From contig NZ_CP025804.1 in NCBI RefSeq assembly GCF_003352085.1, positions 3,782,001 to 3,846,000 on the forward strand: 64,000 nt of DNA, in the 5' to 3' direction. The position numbers and the translations under genes are program-made. Below the pieces are notes generated by a model. That model did no database searches. It saw only the letters and a program-made list of their open reading frames with translations, and was not told where the DNA came from. This document shows, one piece after another, positions 1 through 10,886 of this stretch; position 1 is the stretch's first letter; each line of letters starts with the position of its first letter. Source of the stretch: Sulfitobacter sp. SK012 (GTDB taxonomy: Bacteria; Pseudomonadota; Alphaproteobacteria; Rhodobacterales; Rhodobacteraceae).

Positions 1-615
1 CAGCGGCGCGTCGCAATTGCCTCCACCTGCCAGCAACTCAGAACGTGCTGCAGCCACCGGGGTGCGCCCTGAAAAACGCTCCAGCAATGCGCGAAACCGA
101 CGAGGTCGCCAGATGTGGCGCATAAGCGCTCCCTTGCGGGCCGGCGTTGTATCCAGCCCAGAAACGGCCGCCATCAAAAGCCCGATATCACCTGTCACCG
201 CACGCACGGGAAGACCGCGCAACGCACCCGCGATCAGCGCAAATACTTCGGCATCCGCTGAAGCGGGATCAGCACGTTCAAACACCTCATACCCAACCTG
301 CACATACTCATTGGTGCGGCTAGGGTCGTGTTCTTGTCGGCGAAAAACTTCGCCCGCGTAGGTATAGCGCGCAGGCTCCGCGCCATGGGCCATGTGCATC
401 TGCACAACGGGAACAGTGTAATCAGGCCGCAGCATTTGCTCCCCGCGCAGCGCATCGCTGGTAACGTAGGCGCGCGCGCGAATATCCTCGCCATAAAGAT
501 CAAGAAGCGTTTCCGCTGGTTGCAGAATTGGGGGCTCGACCGGGACCGCACCTTGCGCTTCAAAAATAGCGCGCAAGGCCGCGGCCTTGGCATTCGTTTG
601 CGCGCGTGTCGGCAT
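1..615 (-). CDS. hisZ: ATP phosphoribosyltransferase regulatory subunit HisZ (partial, 3' end outside window)
   Basis: Reading leftwards from an ATG at 615, the frame stays open to base 1, so about 205 N-terminal residues are visible and the C-terminus lies outside the window. The protein is a class II aminoacyl-tRNA-synthetase-like paralogue of HisRS: residues include DLYGEDIRARAYVTSDA, a motif-2-like segment with YAGEVFRRQE, and EYVQVGYEVF. HisZ partners with the short catalytic HisG to make the first enzyme of histidine synthesis in the cytoplasm. Its ATG overlaps the hisS stop by one base (TGATG), so the two are translationally coupled, as in many Rhodobacteraceae. It is less likely a second HisRS because the full-length hisS lies immediately upstream. 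Confidence 0.9.
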   Translation of the reverse strand, partial: MPTRAQTNAKAAALRAIFEAQGAVPVEPPILQPAETLLDLYGEDIRARAYVTSDALRGEQMLRPDYTVPVVQMHMAHGAEPARYTYAGEVFRRQEHDPSRTNEYVQVGYEVFERADPASADAEVFALIAGALRGLPVRAVTGDIGLLMAAVSGLDTTPARKGALMRHIWRPRRFRALLERFSGRTPVAAARSELLAGGGNCDAPL

Positions 616-2111
616 CAGCGGCGGCTCTTGAGGATCGATTGCACTTGGGCAACCAATTCGCCACGCGGCACCTCGATCTGGCTGGGGCGGTCTTTCCACT
701 CTTCATGCGTCGCGTGTTCGGCAATTTCTGCGCCCAAGATCAGGTCTTTGATCTGAACCAAACCATTATCGAACTCATCGCCGCCCGCAATAATCGCGAC
801 AGGGCTGTTGCGACGATCTGCGTATTTCAACTGGTTGCCAAAGTTTTTAGGGTTGCCCAAATAAACTTCTGCCCGGATCCCGGCCTGCCGCAGTTCAGCT
901 ACCATCGCCTGATACTCGGCCATCCGCGCGCGATCCATCACCGTTACAACCACGGGACCGTCCGATTTCGCATCCAGACGCCCCTTGGCGTGCAATGCGG
1001 CCAACAACCGGTCTACACCGATGGAAACACCCGTTGCCGGCACTTCCTGGCCGGTGAAACGCTTAACGAGATCGTCATAGCGCCCGCCCCCCGCAACAGA
1101 CCCAAACTGCCGCTTGCGTCCTTTGTCATCGAGGATTTCAAAGGTGAGCTCTGCTTCAAAAACAGGACCGGTATAATAGCCAAGTCCGCGCACAACCGAG
1201 GGGTCGATCTCGATCCGGTCGGGGCCATACCCGCCTGCCGCAAGCAACCCTTCGATGGTATCAAGCTCTGCCACACCGTCGAGGCCAATTGCGGAGCCAG
1301 TCACGAGGGCGCGCAAAGCATCAACCGTTGCGGTTCCAGTCGCACCTTTGGCCTGCATAAAGCCCATGACCACGTCTGCCTGCGTATCAGACAGCCCTGC
1401 ACCACCAGTGAAATCGCCGCTGTCATCTTTGCGACCTGCGCCAAGCAATGCACGAACACCGTCCGTGCCAAGGCGGTCGAGCTTATCGATCGCACGTAGC
1501 ACGATGCCGCGCTCCGCTTCTTTGTCGTCCCCAGAAAGCCCTGCGACTTCCATCACACCGCTAAGCACTTTGCGGTTATTCACACGAACAATGTAGTCAC
1601 CACGCTCGATGCCAACCTCTTCGAGGCAGTCAGCCAGCATTGCGCAAATCTCGGCGTCAGCGGCCACACTGGAGGCACCGACAGTATCCGCATCGCATTG
1701 ATAAAACTGACGAAACCGCCCCGGACCCGGCTTTTCATTTCGCCAGACAGGACCCATGGCATAGCGGCGGTAGGGCGTCGGCAAGTCATTGCGGTGCTGC
1801 GCGTAGACGCGGGCTAACGGTGCCGTCAGGTCGTAACGCAACGCGAGCCAATCGCCGGGTTTGTCAGCCTCTGCATCTTCTTGCCAGGCAAAAACACCTT
1901 CGTTTGGGCGGTCAACATCGGGCAGGAACTTGCCCAAAGCTTCGACCGTCTCAACACCGGCACTTTCCAACGCATCAAAGCCATAGCGGCTGTAGACGCT
2001 GGCAATCTTAGCAAGCATATCAGCGCGCTGCGTGACTTCTGCGCCAAAATAATCACGGAAACCCTTGGGCGTTTCGGCCTTGGGGCGGGGGGTCTTTTTG
2101 GGCTTGGCCAT
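615..2111 (-). CDS. hisS: Histidine--tRNA ligase
   Basis: 498-residue class II aminoacyl-tRNA synthetase charging tRNA-His. Visible signatures are [10 protein letters not shown] near residue 92, the motif 2 region [19 protein letters not shown] near 120-138, the histidine-binding stretch VRGLGYYTG in the C-terminal half of the catalytic core, and motif 3 [15 protein letters not shown]-terminal anticodon-binding domain follows ([21 protein letters not shown]). The length matches the longer alphaproteobacterial HisRS form. The lysine- and proline-rich first 16 residues precede the usual start of the fold (PKGFRDYFG). It is first of a coupled pair with hisZ. The 124-bp gap to the divergent slyX must carry both promoters. 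Confidence 0.95.
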   Translation of the reverse strand: MAKPKKTPRPKAETPKGFRDYFGAEVTQRADMLAKIASVYSRYGFDALESAGVETVEALGKFLPDVDRPNEGVFAWQEDAEADKPGDWLALRYDLTAPLARVYAQHRNDLPTPYRRYAMGPVWRNEKPGPGRFRQFYQCDADTVGASSVAADAEICAMLADCLEEVGIERGDYIVRVNNRKVLSGVMEVAGLSGDDKEAERGIVLRAIDKLDRLGTDGVRALLGAGRKDDSGDFTGGAGLSDTQADVVMGFMQAKGATGTATVDALRALVTGSAIGLDGVAELDTIEGLLAAGGYGPDRIEIDPSVVRGLGYYTGPVFEAELTFEILDDKGRKRQFGSVAGGGRYDDLVKRFTGQEVPATGVSIGVDRLLAALHAKGRLDAKSDGPVVVTVMDRARMAEYQAMVAELRQAGIRAEVYLGNPKNFGNQLKYADRRNSPVAIIAGGDEFDNGLVQIKDLILGAEIAEHATHEEWKDRPSQIEVPRGELVAQVQSILKSRR

Positions 2112-2235
2112 GGGGCACCTCGGGGCTGCGCAGACGCGGGTAATTTCGACCTGCGTCTACCGGATGGTCTGCGACGGGGCAAGCCGCGCGACCGACCCAT
2201 TGCCAAAGACGGCCCAAGCGCCTAATTCCAACGAC

Positions 2236-2430
2236 ATGGAACAGCTTGAAGAACAGATTGCGCACATGACGCGGACGGTCGATGACCTGTCGGATATTGT
2301 GGCCCGCCAAGAGCTTGAGATTACAGCGCTAACCCGCCGTGTTGAGATGCTGATGCGCCGCGAAGGTCAGCGTGAGGCTTCCGGTGCCGGCGGTATCGTC
2401 GTTGGTGACGAACGGCCACCCCACTACTAA
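2236..2430 (+). CDS. slyX: SlyX family protein
   Basis: 64-residue protein, divergent from hisS. It is almost entirely a predicted coiled coil: heptad-spaced hydrophobics run through EEQIAHMTRTVDDLSDIVARQ and LEITALTRRVEMLM, and it ends in the PPHY C-terminus typical of SlyX. The molecular role of SlyX is not established. An in-frame upstream extension exists, but the SlyX match begins at this ATG, which fits the family's length of about 70 residues. Confidence 0.85.
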   Translation: MEQLEEQIAHMTRTVDDLSDIVARQELEITALTRRVEMLMRREGQREASGAGGIVVGDERPPHY

Positions 2431-2434
2431 GCGG

Positions 2435-3256
2435 TCATTTAATGGCGACGGCCAAGGTTCTGCCGCTATGCACAAGAAATTCTGACCAGCGGGCATTGTC
2501 GCCATAGAACTCGTAAGCGCTGACAAAGACTGTCGTTTTATCGAGACTTGAGACTCTCTTACCGCAGGGCTTGTTTTTTCTGGACCCGCAGACGCGGCGT
2601 TTTAAGCCGTCATAAGCCACATCTGTCGCAGCGTGAGGCAGGTTTTTACCCGCCGGGCTGAAACGCAGCTGTTCATACAGCGAAGGCGACCCAAAGAGTG
2701 CCGTTGCAGCGGTGAACTGCCGCGGGCATCCGTCAGTGTACCCGGTGATGTAGAAAGTGCGTTTTGCAATAATATTCGGGGCGGAATCGTATAGTTTCAG
2801 CCCCCTTTTGCTCAACACATCAACCTTTGAGCCAAGAGGTTTTCCTTTGGCTTCACATACGCGCGCGATGCTACCAAAGGGCAGAACAGTGCCAAAGGCG
2901 ACGTCTTGGGCATCTGGCCCAGTGGCCGCGGGTGGCGCAGAAATCGGGGCCAAAGCTGCGGTCTGCTGCGTTGGAGGCGTGGCGTTTTCCGCCGCATCAT
3001 TTGCAGAGCTTATCAGGCGGCTGAAGAAACCGCCGCCGGTTGAGGCAGCTGGCGATGCCGCGATACTCGGTGCATCCCCTTTAGCAGCATCGGTTCCAAA
3101 GAAGCCTTCGCGCTCAAGTTCAGCGGCGTCAGGCAATGCCGCAACGACAGGATCGGTGTCAGCCACATCAACGTCAGACAGACGTGGCACCCCGGCAAGT
3201 GGATCACTGCATCCTGCAAGGACAGCCGCGATAGCGAAGCCCTGAAATATCCGCAC
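2435..3256 (-). CDS. Putative lipoprotein of unknown function
   Basis: 273 residues from a GTG at 3256, chosen because a purine-rich GGGGGGA lies about 7 bases upstream and because this start yields a classic lipoprotein signal: VRIFQGFAIAAVLAGC, with the lipobox cysteine near residue 16. A low-complexity Pro/Ala linker spans roughly residues 60-120. It is followed by a cysteine-containing globular C-terminal domain (VCEAKGKPLG, GYTDGCPRQF, RRVCGSRKNKPCGKRV) with five or more cysteines that could form disulfides in the periplasm. No family with a known role is recognised. It ends 4 bases after the convergent slyX stop. Confidence 0.75.
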   Translation of the reverse strand: MRIFQGFAIAAVLAGCSDPLAGVPRLSDVDVADTDPVVAALPDAAELEREGFFGTDAAKGDAPSIAASPAASTGGGFFSRLISSANDAAENATPPTQQTAALAPISAPPAATGPDAQDVAFGTVLPFGSIARVCEAKGKPLGSKVDVLSKRGLKLYDSAPNIIAKRTFYITGYTDGCPRQFTAATALFGSPSLYEQLRFSPAGKNLPHAATDVAYDGLKRRVCGSRKNKPCGKRVSSLDKTTVFVSAYEFYGDNARWSEFLVHSGRTLAVAIK

Positions 3257-3327
3257 AACATTCCCCCCTAAGAAAACGAGATCCGTGATAGCGCACAGCA
3301 ACGTCTTCGTCCAGCGGGGGCTATGGG

Positions 3328-6300
3328 TCAGATTTCCTCAACCTCCAGCACACCACCAAGTGAACGAATAGCGCCCTTGATCTGCGGTGTGACGGGGTAC
3401 TGCACGCAAAGGTCCACTTCGACTTCGCCCGGCAAGCTAGGATCCATCAAACACAGCTGCACTGGACCAAGCGCGGATTTGACCGCTGATTGCGCCCCAG
3501 CCAACACGTCGGCAACCGCACCAATCGCACTGGGCGTTTCAATAAAGATGCGCAACCCCATGCCGCCTGCATCTTCTACTGCGGTATCAATCGGGACAAC
3601 GGAGCGACCCAGCAGCTTAAGTTGATCTGCCTCTAGCGTGGCCTCGACGGAAATCACAACTTTGGCCCCTGTTTCCAAATGTTCGCGGCATTTTTCCAAC
3701 GTGTCAGAAAACAGCGTGACCTCAAAAGCGCCTGTGGTGTCAGACAGTTGCGCAAAGGCAAACCGGTTGCCGCGTGCTGATTTGCGTTCTTGCCGTCCGG
3801 CGACAACACCAGCCAGTTTAGCAACCAAAGGACCGTTCAGAGCCTTTTCTGCCAACTCGTCAAGCGTGATCACGCCCTTGCGTTTGAGTGGCCCCATGTA
3901 GTCATCAAGCGGGTGCCCCGAGAGATAAAAACCGACGGCCTTGAACTCTTCTGTCAGGCGTTCAGCGGCCAACCAATCGTCCCCAGGCATCATGCGCGGT
4001 TCGGGCAGATCATCGCCCGCTTCGCCAAAAAGCGAGACCTGATTGGAGGCTTTTTGCTCGTGGATCGCGGCGGAATAACCGACCAGCGCATCAAGTGCGT
4101 CAAAGACCCGGCGACGGTTGGGATCAAGCTGATCGAACGCACCCGAACGCGCCAACATTTCGAGCGGACGTTTGCCGACGCGCTTAAGGTCAACCCGTCG
4201 CGCAAGATCAAACAACGTGGCAAACGGGCGGTCAACACCTTCCAGCTTGCGGCCTTCGGTGATGAGTTTCATCGCCTCAACGCCAACGTTTTTCAACGCG
4301 CCCAGCGCATAGATCAGCGCCCCATCAATAACCTTGAAAGTCGCATCGGATCTGTTGACGCAAGGCGGCACCCAAGGCAGTTCAAGCCGCTTTCGAACCT
4401 CTTCGAAATAGACCCCAAGCTTGTCCGTGAGGTGAAGATCGCAGTTCATCACACCGGACATAAACTCGACAGGGTGGTTCGCCTTCAGCCAGGCCGTTTG
4501 GTAGCTGACGACCGCATAGGCGGCCGCGTGGGATTTGTTGAAACCGTAGTTGGCGAATTTTTCCAGAAGGTCGAAAACTTCTGCCGCTTTTTTCTTTTCA
4601 ACACCATTTTCCATGGCGCCTTTTTCGAACTTTGGACGTTCCTTCGCCATCTCTTCGGCGATCTTCTTACCCATGGCACGGCGCAACAGGTCAGCCCCAC
4701 CAAGCGAATAACCCGCCATAACTTGCGCGATCTGCATAACTTGTTCTTGGTAGACGATAATCCCCTGAGTTTCCTCAAGAATATCATCGATCAGCGGATG
4801 GATAGACTCGCGCTCTTTTAGCCCATTCTTGACCTCGCAATAGGTCGGAATGTTCTCCATTGGGCCAGGTCGGTATAGCGCCACAAGCGCCACGATGTCT
4901 TCGATGCAGGTAGGTTTCATGCGCTTGAGCGCATCCATCATGCCCGAGCTTTCAACCTGAAACACTGCCACCGTCTTGGCACCAGCATAAAGCTTGTAAG
5001 ACGCCTCATCATCCAAGGGGATCGTCGCAATATCGTCTACCAACCCTTCAGGCGGAACAAACAACTCTGTTCCGTCCGCAGCAAGATGCAAGTGGCGACC
5101 ACCTGAACGGATTTGGTCAACAGCATTCTGGATCACAGTCAAGGTTTTTAGGCCAAGAAAGTCGAATTTCACCAGTCCAGCCTGCTCCACCCATTTCATG
5201 TTGAACTGCGTAGCGGGCATGTCAGAGCGCGGGTCCTGATACAGCGGAACAAGCGCATCCAAAGGCCGGTCGCCAATCACCACGCCCGCGGCGTGGGTCG
5301 ATGCGTTCCTGAGCAGACCTTCGACTTGTTGGCCGTAGTCAAGCAGCCGCGCGACTACCTCTTCGTTGCGCGCTTCTTCACGCAATCTCGGCTCGTCCGC
5401 GAGGGCTTTTTCAATGGAAACCGGCTTGACGCCTTCGACCGGGATCATCTTGGATAGACGGTCGACCTGCCCATACGGCATCTGCAGCACGCGCCCGATA
5501 TCGCGCACAGCAGCTTTGGACAACAGCGCACCAAAGGTGATGATTTGCCCGACCTTGTCTCGCCCGTATTTTTCTTGAACGTAGCGGATGACCTCTTCGC
5601 GCCGGTCCATGCAAAAGTCGATGTCGAAGTCGGGCATGGAGACACGTTCGGGGTTCAGAAAACGCTCAAACAAAAGCTGGTAGCGCAACGGGTCAAGGTC
5701 CGTAATCGTCAGCGCATAGGCAACCAGCGATCCCGCACCAGAACCACGACCGGGGCCAACAGGAATGCCCTCATCTTTGGCCCATTTGATAAAATCCGCA
5801 ACGATCAGAAAGTAGCCGGGAAATCCCATGCCCTCGATGATCCCCAGCTCAAATTCGAGCCGCTTTTCGTATTCCTCAACAGTGTCAGCATGCGGGATCA
5901 CGGCCAGTCGCGCCTTTAGTCCTTCGATGGATTGGCGGCGCAGCTCTTCGATCTCGTTATCTGCAAACTTAGGTAGGATCGGATCGCGGCGATAGGTCTT
6001 AAAAGCGCAGCGCTTGGCGATTTCGACTGTATTTTCAATCGCTTCAGGCAGGTCAGCAAATAGTGTGACCATCTCGGATTGGGTTTTGAAATAGTGCTGC
6101 GGCGTCAAGCGACGGCGCGGTTCCTGCTGATCAACATAAGCCCCTTCGGCGATACAAATTAGGGCATCATGGGCCTCATACATCTTTGTATCTGGGAAAT
6201 AGACATCATTGGTGGCGACCAGAGGCAGGTCCATTGCGTATGCCATTTCGACGAAACCGCGCTCCGTTAGGCGCTCATCTTCGGGCTGGCCGTCATCGCC

Positions 6301-6837
6301 GGGATGGCGCTGCAGCTCGACATAGAGCCGATCACCAAACATGGCCTTCAGACGGTCCATCAGCTCTTGCGCGGCTGGCAATTGGCCCGCTTGCAAGAGC
6401 ATCCCAACCGGACCAATCGGCCCCCCTGTCAGGCAAATCACATCACCCGCATAGGTCTGCAACTCGTCCAGCGTCACCTCAGGCAGCGCGCCTCCCTTAT
6501 CGAGGTAGAGACAGGAATTGAGCTTCATGAGGTGCTCATATCCAACTTCGGTTTGCGCAAGCAGCACCACCGGGGCCGGGTCGCGGGGCCGTTCGCCAGG
6601 ACGGGATTCAACATACGCCAGATCGACCTGACAGCCGACGATCGGCTGGACGCCTGCGTCTGACATCGCGACTGAAAACTCGAGCGCCGCAAACATGTTG
6701 TTTTTATCGGTGAGCGCCATCGCAGGCATGCCCGCCTTTGCGCACATGCCTGGCATTTTCTTGAGCCGCAGAGCACCTTCTAGCAAGGAGTACTCGGAAT
6801 GGGTGCGCAAATGGATGAACTTAGGATTCTGAGACAT
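3328..6837 (-). CDS. dnaE: DNA polymerase III subunit alpha
   Basis: 1169-residue replicative polymerase. It opens with a PHP domain (FIHLRTHSEYSLLEGA at residues 7-22). The polymerase palm has GPGRGSGAGSLVAYAL near residue 360 and the catalytic acidic motif PDFDIDFCMDR near 400. Later come the fingers/beta-binding region with NKSHAAAYAVVSYQTAWLK, the clamp-binding region, and an OB-fold C-terminus (VVAGRQERKSARGNRFAFAQLSD). The length is normal for DnaE1 of alphaproteobacteria. It is flanked by unrelated genes and has its own promoter region of about 315 bp upstream. Confidence 0.97.
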   Translation of the reverse strand: MSQNPKFIHLRTHSEYSLLEGALRLKKMPGMCAKAGMPAMALTDKNNMFAALEFSVAMSDAGVQPIVGCQVDLAYVESRPGERPRDPAPVVLLAQTEVGYEHLMKLNSCLYLDKGGALPEVTLDELQTYAGDVICLTGGPIGPVGMLLQAGQLPAAQELMDRLKAMFGDRLYVELQRHPGDDGQPEDERLTERGFVEMAYAMDLPLVATNDVYFPDTKMYEAHDALICIAEGAYVDQQEPRRRLTPQHYFKTQSEMVTLFADLPEAIENTVEIAKRCAFKTYRRDPILPKFADNEIEELRRQSIEGLKARLAVIPHADTVEEYEKRLEFELGIIEGMGFPGYFLIVADFIKWAKDEGIPVGPGRGSGAGSLVAYALTITDLDPLRYQLLFERFLNPERVSMPDFDIDFCMDRREEVIRYVQEKYGRDKVGQIITFGALLSKAAVRDIGRVLQMPYGQVDRLSKMIPVEGVKPVSIEKALADEPRLREEARNEEVVARLLDYGQQVEGLLRNASTHAAGVVIGDRPLDALVPLYQDPRSDMPATQFNMKWVEQAGLVKFDFLGLKTLTVIQNAVDQIRSGGRHLHLAADGTELFVPPEGLVDDIATIPLDDEASYKLYAGAKTVAVFQVESSGMMDALKRMKPTCIEDIVALVALYRPGPMENIPTYCEVKNGLKERESIHPLIDDILEETQGIIVYQEQVMQIAQVMAGYSLGGADLLRRAMGKKIAEEMAKERPKFEKGAMENGVEKKKAAEVFDLLEKFANYGFNKSHAAAYAVVSYQTAWLKANHPVEFMSGVMNCDLHLTDKLGVYFEEVRKRLELPWVPPCVNRSDATFKVIDGALIYALGALKNVGVEAMKLITEGRKLEGVDRPFATLFDLARRVDLKRVGKRPLEMLARSGAFDQLDPNRRRVFDALDALVGYSAAIHEQKASNQVSLFGEAGDDLPEPRMMPGDDWLAAERLTEEFKAVGFYLSGHPLDDYMGPLKRKGVITLDELAEKALNGPLVAKLAGVVAGRQERKSARGNRFAFAQLSDTTGAFEVTLFSDTLEKCREHLETGAKVVISVEATLEADQLKLLGRSVVPIDTAVEDAGGMGLRIFIETPSAIGAVADVLAGAQSAVKSALGPVQLCLMDPSLPGEVEVDLCVQYPVTPQIKGAIRSLGGVLEVEEI

Positions 6838-7152
6838 GATCCCAGATTAGCCGCCTTCTGCCGCGGCTTCTATCGGAAACACCACAAATCGCGCGGCTTC
6901 TTTCCATTGGCTAGCGCCTTTTTTTTCGACGCGGGGACATGCAGATCGCGGTCTTGATAAATCCCTCCATACCTGCAGAGATATCCCGCCCGCTCTGCGT
7001 GCCCCAATCGCAGCTGGCCAAAACAGCAAGCCCCTTGCCGAATCCTATCTCCTGCGCGTAGCGTGTTGAAACGATAAGCCCGCGACCCGTGTTCTACACC
7101 GCATCGAACGCACCGCACAATTGGGCCACATGTAACGCGGCAGGCGAACTCC
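6838..7152. other. Intergenic region between divergent dnaE and xdhA
   Basis: 315 bases that separate the divergent starts of dnaE and xdhA and should hold both promoters. No convincing coding sequence, RNA gene or repeat was seen. A T8 run lies near 6919, but no stem precedes it on either strand. Confidence 0.5.
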
Positions 7153-8526
7153 ATGGACATCACGTTTCTTCTGAACGGAGAGAGTGTGTCACTTCACGAC
7201 ATATCCCCCACGACAACGGTGCTCGACTGGCTGCGTGAAAGACGCGGGCTTACTGGCACCAAGGAAGCATGCCGTGAAGGCGACTGCGGAGCGTGCACCG
7301 TGATGATTTCGGACGAAGCAGGCAACCGCGCGCTCAATGGCTGCATCCTGTTTATGCCGCAAGTCCACGGCAAGCATATCACCACCGTCGAAGGATTGGC
7401 CGAGGCTGATGGCACCTTGCATCCCGCCCAGACCGCGATGATCGACCACCACGGCAGCCAATGTGGGTTTTGCACGCCCGGTTTTGTGGTTTCGATGGCC
7501 ACGGCGCAGCTTAACGGAAATGACGATCACGACACACAGCTTGCTGGCAACCTTTGCCGCTGCACTGGCTACGCCCCCATCATTCGCGCCGCCGAAGAGT
7601 TAGCCCAAGCACCCGTTCCTCCACATCTGGCTTCGCTGCCTCAAAACTTGCCTGTGGTGGAAGGTGCAGCGGCACCTACCCACCCAGAAAGTGGCGATGC
7701 GCTGGCCGAGTGGTATGCTGCAAATCCCGATGCGACGCTGATCGCTGGGGCCACCGATGTTGGCCTTTGGGTGACCAAGCAGTTCCGCGATCTGGGGTCT
7801 GTGGCTTTTCTCAACCGGTGTTCTGACCTGAGCGGCATCAAGGACGAAGGCGATCATTGGCACATCGGGGCCACCACGACGATCACTGATCTTGAGCAGC
7901 ATTTTGCGCCGCATTTTCCTAGCCTTGCAGCGATGCTTCGCCGCTATGGGTCTGTGCAAGTGCGCAATGCCGCGACCATCGGCGGCAACATCGCCAATGG
8001 CTCGCCTATTGGGGATGGAGCCCCTGCGCTGATTGCGATGAATGCCACGCTACATCTGCGCCACGGGAATACCCGGCGCAGTATGCCGCTTGAGGATTTC
8101 TTTATTACTTATGGTAAACAGGACCGTGCCAAAGGCGAATTTGTCGAGGCTGTTAGCGTACCAAAACAGCCCGACACCTTGCGGTGCTACAAGCTTTCAA
8201 AACGCTTCGACCAAGATATATCTGCTGTCTGCGCTTGCCTGAACATAACCCGCGATGGCGATAATATTACGCAGGCGCGCCTCGCCTATGGCGGTATGGC
8301 CGGCACCCCAAAACGCGCATCTCAAACGGAGGCTGTCCTGACAGGCCAGTCTTTTTCGGAGGAAACGTTTCGAGCGGCGATGCAGGCCCTAGCTGAAGAT
8401 TTCCAGCCCCTCGATGATATGCGCGCCTCTGCCGAATACCGTCTCAAGTCAGCGCAAAACCTGTTGCTGAGGTATTATCTGGAGGCAACGGGTACCCAAA
8501 CCGACCTGCATCTGGTGATGTCATGA
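7153..8526 (+). CDS. xdhA: Xanthine dehydrogenase small subunit (FeS/FAD)
   Basis: 457-residue subunit that carries electrons from the molybdenum site of XdhB to FAD and NAD+ during hypoxanthine/xanthine oxidation. The N-terminal plant-type [2Fe-2S] domain has C40-x4-C45-x2-C48 and C63; the second [2Fe-2S] domain has QCGFCTPGF (C104, C107) and NLCRCTGY (C135, C137). An FAD-binding domain follows ([16 protein letters not shown] near residue 196; [15 protein letters not shown] near 275). All eight cluster ligands are present. It starts an xdhABC unit and overlaps xdhB by ATGA (8523-8526). The neighbouring purine-type ABC importer supports a role in purine catabolism. Confidence 0.95.
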   Translation: MDITFLLNGESVSLHDISPTTTVLDWLRERRGLTGTKEACREGDCGACTVMISDEAGNRALNGCILFMPQVHGKHITTVEGLAEADGTLHPAQTAMIDHHGSQCGFCTPGFVVSMATAQLNGNDDHDTQLAGNLCRCTGYAPIIRAAEELAQAPVPPHLASLPQNLPVVEGAAAPTHPESGDALAEWYAANPDATLIAGATDVGLWVTKQFRDLGSVAFLNRCSDLSGIKDEGDHWHIGATTTITDLEQHFAPHFPSLAAMLRRYGSVQVRNAATIGGNIANGSPIGDGAPALIAMNATLHLRHGNTRRSMPLEDFFITYGKQDRAKGEFVEAVSVPKQPDTLRCYKLSKRFDQDISAVCACLNITRDGDNITQARLAYGGMAGTPKRASQTEAVLTGQSFSEETFRAAMQALAEDFQPLDDMRASAEYRLKSAQNLLLRYYLEATGTQTDLHLVMS

Positions 8527-10886
8527 GCGTCGCAAAGCCCCTGCCCCACGACGCCGCCCGCCTTCATGTGACGGGTACCGCGCGTTATGTTGACGACATC
8601 CCTCTCCCAGCGGATACGTTGCATATTGCCTTTGGCCTCAGCACAATCGCTGCGGGCACGCTCGACGCGGTGGATTTATCGGCTGTGAATTCCGCCCCCG
8701 GTGTCGTCGCGGTTCTTACCGCCGACGATCTGCCTCACGCGAATGATGTATCACCTTCCAACCATGACGAGCCGCTGCTTGCCATGGGTCAAGTTCATTA
8801 TGTCGGGCAGCCAATATTTATGGTCATTGCCACATCTCATCTTGCGGCACGGGCAGCCGCACGGTTGGGTGAATTTGCATTCACACCGGCAACAGCCCTT
8901 CTCAGCATCGAAGATTCGTTGGCTGCAAACAGCCGTTTTGAGGACGGTCCCCGCATCTATACTAAAGGTGATCCGGACGCTGCGTTTCAAACAGCACCGC
9001 AGAACTTGACCGGATCGATAATTGTTGGCGGTCAGGAACACTTTTATCTCGAAGGGCAAGCATCCCTCGCGTTGCCCCAAGAAGGTGGCGACATGGTTGT
9101 GCACAGTTCAACCCAGCACCCGACCGAAATCCAGCACAAGGTTGCCGAGGCACTGGGGACCCCAATGCACAGTGTCCGCGTCGAGATACGGCGCATGGGC
9201 GGCGGATTTGGCGGCAAAGAAAGCCAGGGCAATGCTTTGGCAGTCGCGTGCGCCATTGCTGCGGCACGCACGGGCAAGCCCTGCAAAATGCGCTATGACC
9301 GCGACGACGATATGATCATCACCGGCAAACGGCATGATTTTCGCATCGACTACACCGTCGGGTTTGACTCCGATGGACGCATCCAGGCGCTTGATTTTAA
9401 ACAATATGTCCGCTGCGGTTGGGCGATGGACCTTAGCCTCCCAGTTGCTGACCGCGCCATGCTACATGCTGACAACGCTTATCATCTTAGCGATGTCCGG
9501 ATCACCTCGCACCGTCTCAAGACGAATACGCAATCAGCAACCGCATTTCGTGGCTTTGGCGGACCTCAAGGGGTTGTCGGAATTGAGCGCGTCATGGATC
9601 ATATAGCGCAGCATCTGCAACGCGACCCGCATGAGGTCCGGCGCGCTAATTACTACGCTGATAGCGCCCAAGAACCCTCATCTGGCACTTTGCAAGACAC
9701 GCAGAGTGCAACAAATGCTGCTTCTCGCGATGCGCCGACTGCCAAGGCGGCCACCGTTCAGACCACCCCCTATCACCAGCCCGTCACCGACTGCGTTATC
9801 AACGCGCTGACTGATCGTCTGGCGTCTTCTTCTGACTACGTCGCGCGCCGAGCGGCCATTGCGGCATGGAACGCAGAGCACCCCGTGCTGAAACGCGGAA
9901 TTGCATTGAGCCCGGTAAAATTCGGCATTTCCTTTACGCTCACCCATCTTAATCAGGCAGGCGCATTGGTGCATGTTTACCAAGATGGCTCGATCCACCT
10001 GAACCACGGCGGAACGGAGATGGGTCAGGGTCTGTTTCAGAAAATCGCGCAGGTTGCTGCCGCACGGTTTGGCGTCTCAACCGATCTCGTGAAAATCACG
10101 GCAACAGACACAGGCAAAGTGCCCAACACATCTGCAACCGCCGCGTCCTCAGGCACCGACCTGAATGGCATGGCCGTTCAAGCAGCATGTGACACCATAC
10201 GCACACGTATGTCCGAGCATCTCGCTGAACTGCATCAAACCACACCGGAGGCCGTGCATTTTGAAGACGGCATGGTGTCGATAGACGAAACCAAGATCAC
10301 CTTCGCTCAGGCCGCGGCCTCGGCTTATGTAAACCGGGTCAGTTTATCGGCCACTGGTTTTTACAAAACCCCAGATATCGAATGGGACCGGATCAAAGGG
10401 CGTGGCCGGCCTTTCTTTTACTTTTCCTATGGTGCGGCGGTGACCGAAACTGTGATCGACACCCTCACGGGCGAGAACCGCATTTTACGGGCTGACATTC
10501 TGCATGACGCTGGCGCTTCGCTGAACCCAGCGCTTGATATTGGCCAAATTGAAGGTGGCTATGTTCAGGGCGCTGGTTGGCTGACCACAGAAGAACTGGT
10601 TTGGGACGCAAAGGGCGTGCTGAAAACCCATGCGCCTGCGACCTATAAAATCCCGTCCTGCTCTGATCGCCCGGATGTGTTTAACGTGGCGCTTTGGGAT
10701 CAACCAAACCCTGCGCAGACGATTTACCGTTCCAAAGCCGTGGGAGAGCCACCTCTTATGCTTGGCATTTCTGCTTATCTGGCGCTGGCCGATGCGGTGG
10801 CCGCCTGTGGTCCGAATTTCGGCGACCTGCAAACACCCGCGACTGCCGAAGCGGTGCTGAACGCGGTCGAGCGGGCACGCGGATGA
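8523..10886 (+). CDS. xdhB: Xanthine dehydrogenase molybdenum-binding subunit
   Basis: 787-residue molybdopterin subunit that hydroxylates hypoxanthine and xanthine to urate. Moco-contacting motifs are GGGFGGKES (near residue 225), RGFGGPQG (near 344), GTEMGQG (near 497), GGYVQGAGW (near 678) and [12 protein letters not shown] (near 738), the last holding the expected catalytic glutamate. The length is normal for the bacterial XdhB type. It overlaps xdhA upstream and xdhC downstream by four bases each, so the three are almost certainly one transcript. A Ser/Thr/Ala-rich stretch near residues 380-415 (between [11 protein letters not shown] and TTPYHQP) is longer than I would expect and may be a surface loop. 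Confidence 0.95.
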   Translation: MSVAKPLPHDAARLHVTGTARYVDDIPLPADTLHIAFGLSTIAAGTLDAVDLSAVNSAPGVVAVLTADDLPHANDVSPSNHDEPLLAMGQVHYVGQPIFMVIATSHLAARAAARLGEFAFTPATALLSIEDSLAANSRFEDGPRIYTKGDPDAAFQTAPQNLTGSIIVGGQEHFYLEGQASLALPQEGGDMVVHSSTQHPTEIQHKVAEALGTPMHSVRVEIRRMGGGFGGKESQGNALAVACAIAAARTGKPCKMRYDRDDDMIITGKRHDFRIDYTVGFDSDGRIQALDFKQYVRCGWAMDLSLPVADRAMLHADNAYHLSDVRITSHRLKTNTQSATAFRGFGGPQGVVGIERVMDHIAQHLQRDPHEVRRANYYADSAQEPSSGTLQDTQSATNAASRDAPTAKAATVQTTPYHQPVTDCVINALTDRLASSSDYVARRAAIAAWNAEHPVLKRGIALSPVKFGISFTLTHLNQAGALVHVYQDGSIHLNHGGTEMGQGLFQKIAQVAAARFGVSTDLVKITATDTGKVPNTSATAASSGTDLNGMAVQAACDTIRTRMSEHLAELHQTTPEAVHFEDGMVSIDETKITFAQAAASAYVNRVSLSATGFYKTPDIEWDRIKGRGRPFFYFSYGAAVTETVIDTLTGENRILRADILHDAGASLNPALDIGQIEGGYVQGAGWLTTEELVWDAKGVLKTHAPATYKIPSCSDRPDVFNVALWDQPNPAQTIYRSKAVGEPPLMLGISAYLALADAVAACGPNFGDLQTPATAEAVLNAVERARG

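Noticed and set aside
3790-4821. Long open frame (343 codons) on the plus strand opposite dnaE
   Set aside because: It lies antisense within the conserved DnaE coding region, has no family features and no ribosome binding site; it reflects codon bias of dnaE.
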